From positions 10,001 to 74,000 of the forward strand of contig JAHBMJ010001549.1 of the NCBI GenBank assembly GCA_018398765.1: a stretch of DNA of 64,000 bases. Reading direction: 5' to 3'. Source of the DNA: Chromera velia. Taxonomy: Eukaryota > Sar > Chromeraceae. A model generated the notes under the pieces. The model was given only the letters and a program-made list of their open reading frames with translations, made no database searches and was not told the origin of the DNA. Position 1 is the first letter of the stretch; the number at the start of each line of letters is the position of its first letter. Positions 25,701 to 35,935 of this stretch are shown one piece after another. A program made the position numbers and the translations under genes.

Positions 25701-26029
25701 CCTCTGGATCTCTGCCTTCTTGTGCTGAGTGACCACACCAGTCTTCTTGTTCTTCCAGCCGAACAGCTCAGAGTTCGTCTTGAAACTTCCCTGCGGGGAC
25801 ACACACACAGAACGTGAGAGAGAGACAACAAACGGGGATTTCAGTGTGCTCAGTGCATAAAAGAGAGAAGGAAAGAAAGACCGCGCGCATCTCCAGGAGA
25901 CTAAAGCACAGAAGAGACCGGGAGAGATTGGCACGCCCTTAAAAAATTTCTTCCCACTCTGCTGACCTCATCTGAAGTTCCATGTCCTCTGATGTTCCCA
26001 AAGGCCAAAGTCTGTGACTGCTCTGCCAT
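21369..26029 (-). CDS. FACT complex subunit SSRP1/Pob3
   Basis: SSRP1 pairs with Spt16 to form FACT, the histone chaperone that opens and rebuilds nucleosomes during transcription and replication. Eight exons: 26029-25967, 25790-25455, 25161-24511, 24010-23865, 23337-23227, 22807-22747, 22047-21823 and 21524-21369. They sum to 1749 nt, exactly 583 codons with the stop. Family signatures are WKNKKTG, the second domain's KPDGVHNSLVISLEQPI, the middle PH-like domain's CSIKADEGHLYPL with HKPVIYVKYDDVLSIEL, then GGTEHEFQSIEKDELGGL. The tail is an Asp/Glu block and ends in a Lys-rich stretch. There is no HMG box, as in yeast Pob3 and unlike animal SSRP1. A Lys/Glu-rich insertion occupies about residues 186-240, between the N-terminal and dimerisation parts. 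The ATG at 26029 opens MAEQSQTLAFGNIRG, in line with the family's start. The (CA)n/(GA)n and (CAGA)n tracts are intronic. Confidence 0.93.
22484..22739. repeat. Compound (CA)n/(CATA)n/(GA)n microsatellite in SSRP1 intron
   Basis: About 255 bp of CA, CATA and GA blocks between SSRP1 exons 22807-22747 and 22047-21823. Confidence 0.95.
23618..23750. repeat. (CAGA)n microsatellite in SSRP1 intron
   Basis: CAGA units with CAGC variants, read as TCTG on the transcribed strand, in the intron between exons 24010-23865 and 23337-23227. Confidence 0.95.
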
Positions 26030-26728
26030 TCTGACCGAACGAAAGAAAATCAGTCAGCAGCGACTGGCAAAACGGAGCGGGAGGCTCAGAGAGGTTGACC
26101 CTCCTTTTCCCTCAGGACCCGAAGGAGATCGAGTCCCAAAAAGCAGACAATGAAGAAAGACTACGGGAGCACTCGAGTGAGCCCAAGCTCTGCCCCGAAA
26201 CAAATTGGGTTGCTTGGGTTTTCCTTCTGATCTCGAACGAAGTAAAATGTCCACTCGGCAGGGCTAACTTGTGTGAATCAGGCACTTCGAGTCGGCCACT
26301 CCTGACCATGACAGACTCGGGCTAACTTTCACGACACTGCTCCGGAGCCTCCGGTCTTTTTGTTGAAGGTTCGATTTGATCTTCGTCAGACTCATGCATT
26401 TCGTCTCCTTCGCAAAGGCCACCAAAATTGAAGGCATTTTTTTGACGCACGCAAACTCTAGCTCGGACTGCGCTCGCTTCCGAGATGGGAAAAGCAACCT
26501 TCATGCATGCATCAGCAGTCTGACTCTGACTGTGAGTCTGACATTCGCCTTGCAATGTTGAGCCTCCTCAGGCTTTCAGCAGAAGCATCATTCAGCAGTC
26601 TTTCCTTTTCCGTTTTCTCTGTGTGTATATGTTTGACGGCCTCCGGCCAGGTTCTGCCACCGTTCTCTTCGGCAACGGCTCTATATGCCGCGCGCGGTTT
26701 CTTTTTACAACGGCTCTAGTAGCCAGAC
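26030..26728. other. Divergent intergenic region
   Basis: About 700 bp lie between the SSRP1 start codon (reading left) and the start of the next gene (reading right), so it should hold both promoters. No clear TATA box or other element is recognised. Confidence 0.5.
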
Positions 26729-27751
26729 ATGTCCGCAGATGATCGGCCCACTCACTTAGATCCCGATCGGCGAAATGTCAAGAAGAATATTGCCCCTTCA
26801 GAAGTCACGGCATCGACTGCCGCACCGACCCTCTCCAGCGCGCAGGGTTACCAAACTGAAACAACAAGACCCCAATCCCTCCTCACCCCGTCCTATCCGC
26901 AGTCCTATCCGAAGTCGTTTACAGCTGCCCCCCCCAATCTTCAAGTATATCCCACCCTCGCCCCCCGCCCGCCGCCAACGGAAGACCATAAGAGGGAGAC
27001 GTGGGACGCCATGTCCAAGCTGGCCAAGAGGAACACCAGAGTCCAGATGTCCGTCATGGGCACTGACGCGTCGGTCCGCTCTGCGGCGCAACACCTGTCG
27101 AATAAATGGACCTTCAAGAAGATTTTCGAGTGGGCAAGGGAAAGGGGTCTGGCCGAGGGGTTCAGCATACAGGAGGGGGGGAGGGGTGCACAGGACTTGT
27201 ACTTGGTTTTTGACGGTTCTGCTTCATCGTCTTCTCGGGAAGGGGGGGAGAAGGAACCGGAGACGGCAGGGGTGCGTGCAAGGTCGGGCCCCCCTTCGTT
27301 GTTTGCTTCGTCTGACCCATCCTTGTTCGAAGAGGGAGCGAGGCCTCAAAGAGCGGCCCCGCCAGCTCCCTCGAAGGAGGCTGAACCCCCCGCCCGTTCG
27401 TCTCCTCCACAGTCGCCGTCTCCGCCCCCGCCGCCGCATGATAGAGGGGCACACGCAGTTCTTACGGAGGCACAGACAGAGGCAGCAGCGGAGAGTGTGT
27501 GGGAGGAGATCAAAGCGATCGTCACCCGCACAGAGAACAACTTCAAGGGAGTTCAACGAGTCCGAATGTCTGTCTTGGGAACATACCCTGAGGTACAGAG
27601 AGCAATTGCCCTGTCTGGCCTCGGGAAGAACAAATGGACGATCAAACGGATTTGGGAATTCGCAAATGCAAGGGGTCTTGCGAGAGGGTTTGAGCTGCGG
27701 CAGATAGGGGAGGCAGCGCAGGACTTGTATTTGGTTTACGAAAATCAGTGA
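26729..27751 (+). CDS. Intronless protein with two copies of an unrecognised ~75-residue domain
   Basis: The 340-codon frame opens at ATG 26729 and ends TGA at 27749-27751. After a Pro/Ser-rich N-terminus it has a domain at about residues 90-163 and a second copy at about 257-340, separated by a Pro/Ser/Glu-rich linker. The copies share an RVQMSVMGT/RVRMSVLGT start. They also share NKWTFKKIFEWARERGLAEGF versus NKWTIKRIWEFANARGLARGF, and both end AQDLYLV. This internal match is strong evidence that the frame is translated. I do not recognise the domain. The pattern of short strand, helix and basic helix (KKIFEWARERGL) could suit nucleic-acid or protein binding, but that is a guess. No signal peptide or membrane segment is seen. 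It is one of few genes here without introns, unlike its neighbours. Confidence 0.82.
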   Translation: MSADDRPTHLDPDRRNVKKNIAPSEVTASTAAPTLSSAQGYQTETTRPQSLLTPSYPQSYPKSFTAAPPNLQVYPTLAPRPPPTEDHKRETWDAMSKLAKRNTRVQMSVMGTDASVRSAAQHLSNKWTFKKIFEWARERGLAEGFSIQEGGRGAQDLYLVFDGSASSSSREGGEKEPETAGVRARSGPPSLFASSDPSLFEEGARPQRAAPPAPSKEAEPPARSSPPQSPSPPPPPHDRGAHAVLTEAQTEAAAESVWEEIKAIVTRTENNFKGVQRVRMSVLGTYPEVQRAIALSGLGKNKWTIKRIWEFANARGLARGFELRQIGEAAQDLYLVYENQ

Positions 27752-28107
27752 GATTGAGTATGCGGTGGTTGCGGCGGGGCTGTTCACTGCATCAGTGTAA
27801 ATACAGAGATCCTTGGGTGTCTCTTGTGTCCACAGTCAAATCTTTGTATCATTCTGGAGAGTGAGGACAGAGGAGTGCTGGGTGCTTTGAAGTAAAGAAA
27901 GGACGGTTTCGTACCTCTGTGTTTTTTTGTTTCACCTTGTTCTGTCTCTCTCTTTTCTCGCGTGAATCAGAAGAGGAAGCTGACACATCTAGAGCATGCG
28001 TTGACAGGAACCTGACACTCTTTTTCTGTTCGTGATTTGTTCTCTTGGAACCTGCTGCCCGTACTTTCTGTCATGCAGCGGGAATGCAAGCACGCGGTAG
28101 ATCATGA

Positions 28108-28308
28108 GTGAAGCTTCAGGGAGGATTTCCAGAAAATGGCCACTGTCCCTTACTTCGCTCTTCCTTTTGTATCGGTATTTTCACGTCTGACTCGTTTTTT
28201 TGGATTGTACGCCTGCACAGCGAGAACGAAGTAAAAATACCGATAGGAAAGGAATATCGAATTAAGAGACAGTGGGCATTCTCTCGAAATTTTGCCTCAA
28301 GTTTCAAT
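28108..28308. repeat. Foldback (inverted repeat) element
   Basis: The segment 28108-28182 matches the reverse complement of about 28231-28308 with scattered substitutions. The best core is AAAATACCGATA..AAGGAA..CGAA.TAAG.GACAGTGG. The loop is about 45 nt. Translations of the two strands resemble each other only because of this symmetry. Confidence 0.8.
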
Positions 28309-29677
28309 GAGCGATCTATTGTTGTGCATGAGTCGTAACAGAAAAGAGTGCCAGGTTGCTCCATCTGTCAATGCAGTCAAACAGAGTGAGGCACGCATTG
28401 AGGAAAGGCATGGGGGGGGGGGGGGGGGGAAGGAGTGGGGAGGGCAACAGAGAGAGATCAGAAGGGGCCAGTTGCTCCAGCATGATGAGTGTTTCTCTGG
28501 ACGCTGAAGGTCACGTCCGACGGTGTCCCCGTCGGCCGTGATCTTCAACTGAGACACGCATCGATGAAAGGAGTGAGCAGGTGGGTGGGGGCAAAAGGGG
28601 GAGTTTCAGAGAGGTCGACAGAAGAGAAGATCAGCAGGCGTCAGTCGCTCCAGTATCTCCTTTGATCTCTAACTTCGATATCGCCGGTCATACCGGTCCT
28701 TTCAGATTTCAGGCGTTGAGGAACCATGACCGGCGCTTGTTTTTCATCCATGCCTTCTCCTTCAGGGTTTTTCACATGTTATTACGAATTCCCGCCCTTT
28801 GTCCTAGCCTTTGTCCAACATTTACAGTCTTCGGCAGTCAGAAAAGGTTGGAGACCTCTTCTCAAGAAAGCCTGGATCTCGAGCTGATGAATCAGTGATG
28901 ATGTAAAAAAAGTGACAGCCTCACCACTGATTGATGTACTGTAAATTCCTGCAAGGCTTTTGATGTTTGCCATAAGGCCCGTTTCAATACGCCGTTTCCA
29001 CCGCCGGTCACCGGTCGGGTCCACAGTAATTTATAGAAACTAATACTGAGATCATATATATTTTTTTTTAATAACATGATACTGTGATCTGGGGTACCCA
29101 ATCTATCAAAACCTACATCAAAACCGTCTAAACCCTCGACCTCAACCACCTATGAGCTCTCCATGTCTTCCCACGACCTTGCCTTTTCCGTTAGGAACAG
29201 CTGATCGTCACTCCTTCTATCTGAGTGCTACCGCTGCCGCTGCCCCTCCCTCAACGCTCACTCTTCGCACCTCTCCCCTGGTGCTCCGTAGGTACCCGCT
29301 GGCTGCTCTGTGGTGCGCTGCCTGTATTCTTGCCTTCATGTATACGCACACCTGCCCGTATGTCCTATCCTACTTCAGACTCACAAGATGCGCTACCATA
29401 TATACATACACGTGATCTAGTGTAGTACAGTAAGTGATATCTCATTCTGAAACTGGTTAAGGTTAAGCGTAACTTAACTTAAGCACCATTAAGCCTTCGG
29501 TCAAACCCAGGGTAGAACCGTGACTCAAACTTGATACTAGATCGACTGGATATCACTGGCATATCGAATTAAGTTCTAGTCGAAGTTATAATAATTGAAC
29601 TCTATTAATTAAACATTAAAGTTTGCGCATAATTTTATTGAATTTACTAATATAGTTTGTCCTAGAGTTTGTCTAAT

Positions 29678-29706
29678 GAATGAATGAATGAATAAATGAA
29701 TGAAGT
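29678..29706. repeat. (GAAT)n short tandem repeat
   Basis: Seven tetranucleotide units with one GAATAAAT variant, in AT-rich intergenic DNA. This could be the 3' tail of an old retroelement. Confidence 0.8.
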
Positions 29707-30112
29707 TGGCTTTGCTAGAGTGGAGCCGTGCTCCCAGCAGCCCATGTTATATTATTTACGAAGTAATAATCATATAAAAAGCTAAATAAGAGGAACTAGA
29801 AGAAGAAAGAGCTTTTTTAAAAAAGATGTCAGCCTTCCGGGCTAGCTTCCGGGTTTCCCTCTTCCTTCAGTGCTGACCTAGGCCACCCACATAAAAAAAA
29901 AATAAAAAAGTAATTGTCAAAAATCGATTTTTGATTTTTTTTTTTTTTTGATTGATTTTCAATGTAAAAAATCTGGGCCCAGTTGAACTAGTTCAGATCT
30001 CCCACTTAGAAAGGGCTCTAGCTCATAGTTTAGCTTAGAGTCTAACTTTCACTTAGCGACTAGTTTTAGGATCTGAAAGTCACTCTTGATTTAAGGAAGT
30101 CTAGGAGGAAGT

Positions 30113-30740
30113 TTACACCTGCCCGGTATGGTTCTGTTTCCCCTTTTTAATAACTGCGACATGCCCGTTTTTTTTATTTACCTCCTTCCACAACATGTTA
30201 CTTCCAAAAAAAGGAAACCATATCCTGTTTAGCCCCATGGGACCATCAGGTCTCACTTGCAGCCGACCTTTCGTTTTCTCTGCTAACTGTCCATTCCAAT
30301 CCCCCTCTGCAAATGCAGGACCTTGCCTTTCTACTGTATGAAACCTTGCGCAGCTATCCTGCTGTAGAACATTATCTCTTTCACCTTCGTTGTTTTCATC
30401 CTCTTCTTCCCATTCTTTATCTGTTAACCCCATCATATCCAGAACGTCCAGCCAGTCTCTAGATTCCAACATCGCTTTTGCTACTTCTGCTACGCTTTGG
30501 CTATCCTTTCGGTCTTTCTGCACAAAGAAAAAATCGGGTGTAGGGGAGAAGTGGGGGCCTCGTCTAGGGCCTCATGCTGCTTGTATTACTGAGGGGACAG
30601 CGGTTCTATCTCTGAATGGCGTATGCGGTTTGCGGGAGACCTGGAGAGCTGTGGAAGACTTGCTCAGACTCTCTGTTAGTCTAGGCATTAAGCCTAATAC
30701 TAGGCTGACTTTGAGGACCGAGATGTGAACGTCGAAAATC
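30113..30740 (-). pseudogene. Decayed ORF with an in-frame TGA, unknown protein
   Basis: Reading leftward from about 30740, one frame runs about 209 codons to a stop at 30113-30115 with a single in-frame TGA (about 30577-30575). Both halves are protein-like: RLTESLSKSSTALQV before the stop and KDSQSVAEVAKAMLESRDWL after it. No family is recognised. An intron cannot be excluded, since CTTTGTGCAG precedes KDRKD, but the frame is the same on both sides without one. Its AT-rich surroundings with simple repeats resemble those of the retroelement at 48584-52516. Confidence 0.4.
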
Positions 30741-31963
30741 AACAACAAAAAAAACTAATTAGGTTTTTAGCTCAATTTTTTTTTTTTTTGATGTGGGTAG
30801 TCTAGGTGCTGACGCCAGTTTTGAAAAGATAAAGCTTTGTGAACTAGTTTGTGAATGAAGCTAAGAACTTTGAATGAAGAAAATCGGAGGAGACGGCAAA
30901 CATCTGGGGGCATGACTTAAAAAGGTTTCCACTTGGGGGGCCTTTCTAAGCAAGCTTTTAATGGAGCTTTGTCACACTGATAACAATTCGGTATACGTAC
31001 AGCCAGTCAGAAAGGGGAAAGAGAATTAAACAAAGTAGAGGGAGAGAAGGACTCGGATGTCGGTACAGGAGGGCAAGTTGTACGGTTCTGACCTGATGCC
31101 TCCTAAGCTGATACAACACTAGACACAACAGCTCAGACTGGAAGCCGGGGGCATGTACAGATGAGCAGACCACATCTTCGGTTGAGAGTTAATCACTTCT
31201 ATTGCCGGGAAGAATAGAATGATTTGTTCTTACGTTTCTAGGTTTCTGCATATGTTTTCTTATGTTTTCTCCTATGGGGTCCATATAATGGGGAGGACTG
31301 GTTGATCCTAGTGCAGTGCTATATAGGTATAGTGCCCTGACTGACTCATGTCTAACGCTGGAAGTTCATAAATGAACGGACGGCGTTGATGTATGATGAT
31401 GATAAAAAAAATATAGATGCGTCCTAGGTGTGATCTGTAAAGTTATTTTTATAATAAAGCCTGACCATAGACTTTAAATTTTAAAACTTCTTTTAATTGT
31501 TTTAAAACTCTAAGAATAAAAAGTTTGAACACATCGATATATTGTTTAGGATTGTTTAGCCTTTTAAAACATTTTTCAATATATGTTAAAAAAATTTTAA
31601 AGTGCGTTTCAAAAGTTATGTTTTACAGTTTACAGACTCAAACCAGACTTTAAACTTTACTTCACTTTAAAACTTTACAGATCACACCTAGGATGCATCA
31701 TATGGGCATGTATGTGTTTCAAACATATTAAATCAAAATTATTTTTTTCATACCGTAAGGTTAGGCTTAAACTTAGAACTGTATCATTTATTGTATCATC
31801 AGAGTGCATGTTGCATAGTTTTGCATCTCCTTGTATATCAATATCCGATTTAATCACATAGCATTAATAATTGATTAGTATATAATAATAAATTAACAAT
31901 GATTCTCTTCGATTTCTGTGTTTTTAAAAGGGAAATTGAAGACCTAAATGGCTGCTTTCAAAT
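30741..31963. other. AT-rich intergenic region with MITE-like element
   Basis: No gene is seen. The notable structure is the terminal inverted repeat element 31416-31699; the rest is AT-rich unique-looking sequence. Confidence 0.5.
31416..31699. mobile_element. MITE-like element with ~29-bp terminal inverted repeats
   Basis: GATGCGTCCTAGGTGTGATC at 31416-31435 (running on to 31445) is matched, with one mismatch, by the reverse complement of 31671-31699. Pairing continues inward more weakly for about 50 bp. The interior is AT-rich and noncoding. The small size, terminal repeats and lack of a gene fit a MITE. No target-site duplication was identified with confidence. Confidence 0.6.
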
Positions 31964-34900
31964 TTAATACTCATCAAGCCCATCCGTAAAAGAAAATCCT
32001 TCGTCCCATTTTGAAGGCACCGTCTGCTGAAGAGAACGGTCTCGAAGAGTGTCCGCTCTAATGCCTGGGGGGACAGGCTCACCCCTGTCAACTTTCCCCA
32101 AAAAGTCCCAAAACGCTGGACTCCAAACGCCAGTTGACATCCTCCTCACATTCTGTTTCTCATCCTCCTTCTGTGATCTGTACGACCTCCAATTTTCTAC
32201 TGCCCCCTGCTTCCCCAAGCGGTCGGCTTCTTGGCTTGCGCGGCCTGTTGGGCTCTTCGGGGGACTCGACGGCCGGGAATCGGCAATCGTGTTGGTTGTC
32301 TTGCAATCAGGCAGACCGAGTACCTCTCTAACCGCGTCCTTGCAGAGATCATCTAGATCTGCACTCACCCGCTCTTTTGGAGACCTCACCCTCGTGGAAC
32401 GGAAAAAGGGTTCGGGAGGAAACAGAAGAGAGGAGTCTTTTTCTTTTCCCCTGCGCTGCCTCTGTCCCTCCTCGAAAAGAGGGTCCAGGGCCGCGAGCCG
32501 GCCAGCCCTCTCCCCTTGTCTCCCTGTAGCAGGTGGAGAAAGCAGGAAGGCTGCCTCGTCCCTCTCTCTATCGGGAGAAGCGGAGCGACTCTCCATCATT
32601 CGCCCTGTGGTTCTCCCGCCTCCCGCACCTTGGTATAGAGTCATGCCGTGGGTTTTTCGGACAACACGGAGACGTCGACGGCCGCGTCCCGGCGGGGATG
32701 TCCCCTTCAGCCCGGGGGGCAGGCGTTGGGAGTAGGCGTCTTCCCCGGAGTCTTCGTCAGGGATTACTTTGCTTCGGGGTGTGGGGGTCCATAGATCGGT
32801 CTGTTCTCTGTGCGAGAGGGGTTCTATGATCCATGCCTTTGGTCGTCTCGGACTGGCGCTCTGTATCCTTCTCGTTGAATCATCGTAAGGTCCCAATTCC
32901 GCAGCAAATCTTGTTGGAACATCTAAACTCCTCCCTCTCCTCCCCCCCTGGGCTTTTCTCTTCATTCGGAGATTTTCAGAAGCGGTGGGAGAGGAAGGTC
33001 TGTACACAAATTGGGTCAGATCCTTCAAGGCGCGCAGAATGAGGTCGGTCTCTCCTTTGGAGAAGCCCAGAGATTCGCTTCTTCTCGAATGTCCGTGTGG
33101 GGAGTCTCCTGGCTGGAACCGTCTCATTGCTCTCACTCGCACCCGCGCTTCCTCGCTCTCCTCCCCCTTCTTTGCAGACGAAGAAGAGACGCTACTGGAA
33201 TCTGAATGCTTACGTCTATTGCGAGAAGAGGCTGGGGGAGGAGGGGCGGGAATTGCCACTTGGGTCCCGTCCGGCAGAGTGACGAGAACTTCCCCTGGGC
33301 CTGGCTCCTTCTTCCTGCCTTTTGCCTTCTCAATAGCAGAAGCAGGCACTTCAAGAGAGGAACCGTCAGGCAGACGGACAGTCACTGTCTCGGCCTTCCC
33401 CTCAAGAGAACTCACAGGGACCTCTACAGCTCTACCGTCAGGAAGGTAGATGAGGGTCGTCTCCTGTTGCTTTGGGGTGCCTGGAACAGGAGGAGGTGCT
33501 CTGGCTGCGTGTTTGGGGACGATCACGGGAGTACCGTCAGGGAGGAAGACGGTTTCTTCGTCGGGCCCCGGTAGGCCGATTTGTTTGAGGGAACTTCTGG
33601 GGACCTTGACTTTTCGACCGTCTCGCGTGGTGACTGTCACGTGTTGATCAACCACAACCGTACCGTCAGGCCGCCTGGTAAAGAAATGACCCCTCAACCC
33701 CCCACCTTTCGACTCCTTTGCAGCTGCAACAATTTCGGGAGGGATCCATACTTCGTTGCCATCAGGATCGAGGGCTTTGATGTTTCCTTCTCCATCCTTT
33801 TCACCTGTAATTATCAACGGAGGCATCGGCCTTCCTTTCTCATCAAGAAGACGAATAACGTTCCCAGGAGGTTGGGGAGCGGGTCGGCGGTTTTTTTTCT
33901 TATCTGCTTCATTCTCCTTTTCTTTCTCCTCTTTCTTTTGCTCCTTCCCCTCTTCTGCCCTCGTTTTCTTTGACACCTCTGTTTCGGTTCTCGCAACATC
34001 AGCCCGCCCCCTCCCCCCCTCTCCCTGCGCCTCTTTTGCCCCGAACGACACTGTCCCTCCCCGATCTCCCCCCGACCCCTCAGGCCCTGCGACAGAAGGC
34101 AAAAAGCCCTCGGGGGCCGCAATGAACTCCCCCCCAGGTCCCAACCATCCCCTCACCCCCTTCCCATCTTCACTTCCAACAACAACCCACCCAGGCGGAG
34201 GTCTGCCCGTCTCCTCCAATTGACGAATATCAGCAGGGTTCCACCCCATCTCCTCCAACTTTCTACGAGCCTCCTGATCTAAATTGTTGCGCCTCCCTCT
34301 TCTTCGCCTCCCTGCCCCCTCATGCGGCCCCCTTCCCCCCAAGCTTGGTGAAACCGAAGCGGCATCGGCGGGGGGAGAGCTGGGCTCCTCTTGAGGAGCT
34401 TGGATGCTCTCCTCAGTGCGCCCAAACGACTCCTTGAACGCTCCCGGAAACCGACCTTTCTGAATACGCTCTCGGTCGATCTGCAACACTCCTCCCTCTT
34501 GAGTGACCATGCTCACGGTTGAGGGTTTAAGTGCGTGTGCTTCCATCGGCGACAAGGGCCGGGGAGGCAGATGCAGATTCTCATACGCTCCATGCAGACG
34601 CGACTCCTCGCGCGCTTGTTCAAGGAAGCGACGGACTCTTCGCCCCAACACACGGGATCTCTCGACAGACTGACTCAGACCCTCTCGGCTCACTTTGACT
34701 TTTTCTTTCTTGCTCCCGTCTGGCTTGTCTTCAACTACAGCCTTCAACTTCCTTTCAGCTGCCTCACGAGCAGCGGCAATCCTCACAAAGCCCAGGTAGG
34801 GATCACAGGGCCCTGAGGGCTTCAGACTTTCCGGCATTAACTCCTCGGTCTTCACAAGAGACGCTGCCTCCCTTCGCTTCCTAGTCTCCTCAGCCACCCC

Positions 34901-35872
34901 CGACCCCTCTAGAGCGGCATCGTAGACCTTCTGGACCTCCGACGCAAATTCTCTGTCGATGTGCGCCTGCAGGGACGGGGTGCCTGCTGCTGCTGCGAGG
35001 TTTCGTCTGTATTTGATGGCCTCCAGCCTCATCCACTGACATTCCTCGGACGTCAACGGCTCGGCCTCTGGGCCTCCCTCGTTGAAGTCCACTACGTGCA
35101 GCTGTGCGTATCTGCAGGAAATGAGAAGGGACAAGACAAGAGAGATCGAGCGTACAGATAGTCTAAGCAAAGAGGAAACATTAGCGAAAGAAAAACGAGA
35201 CATAACGAGGGTGACAGAATGTCTTTGCAGCGCAATTGGACTCTACAGAAATGGCGGTAAACAGACCTTCAGTTTCCAAAATGTTGTTTCCTTCATGATC
35301 ACTGTGTTCATTTCCGACTGCACTCTGAGTAACGTCTGTGTGGATGAGTGCGACATGCATCCAGCAATGCAGACTGACTTGACAAACGATTTTAGAGAAC
35401 TCTGGCGCAACGGACTGAAGATGTCCAGAAGTTGGTGCTTCAATTTGAGAGTCTGTTTGATGGGATTCTCTGCAAAAAGGTCAAAAAGAACGGAAACGCT
35501 CATGGCGGAGTTTGGGTCTTCTTTCATAAATGTGTCCGGTAGCATGGCGGGGGGCAGTTCGTCGTATTCCCACCCTCTTCCGGCATCCGGATTCGATCCC
35601 TTGTCTTCCTCAGCCCCTTCCGCCTCTCCATTGAGTTTGCCTCCCTCTCCCTCACCCTCCCCCTCGTTTTCCTTTTTCCTTCCAAGCTCCTTCGCCCTTA
35701 TCTTGTGGAAGCTATGGGGCTCCCCTGTAGGAAATAGCAGGACCACCCGAACTTGTTGGGGGAAGAGACGAAGTGACTGCACAAGCAAAACCAATGGATG
35801 GAGAGTGATCTATCGAACAGACTCTTCCTCTCTGTCGGTTTTTTGTCTGTCCGTCTTTCTGTCTGCTTGATT

Positions 35873-35935
<63 letters not shown>

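Larger units (their letters stand above)
27752..30112. other. Intergenic region with foldback element
   Basis: No gene is supported. It holds a near-200-bp inverted repeat (28108-28308), a poly-G run (28412-28430), a (GAAT)n tract (29678-29706) and AT-rich sequence from 29410 onward with poly-T/poly-A runs (29890-29950). A short frame around 28480-28557 on the minus strand (LKITADGDTVGRDL) is too small to judge. Confidence 0.5.

Noticed and set aside
28411-28430. Poly-G run as a regulatory G-quadruplex
   Set aside because: A single homopolymer run of about 20 G in an intergenic repeat-rich region. Nothing else supports a function, and its length may be an assembly artefact.
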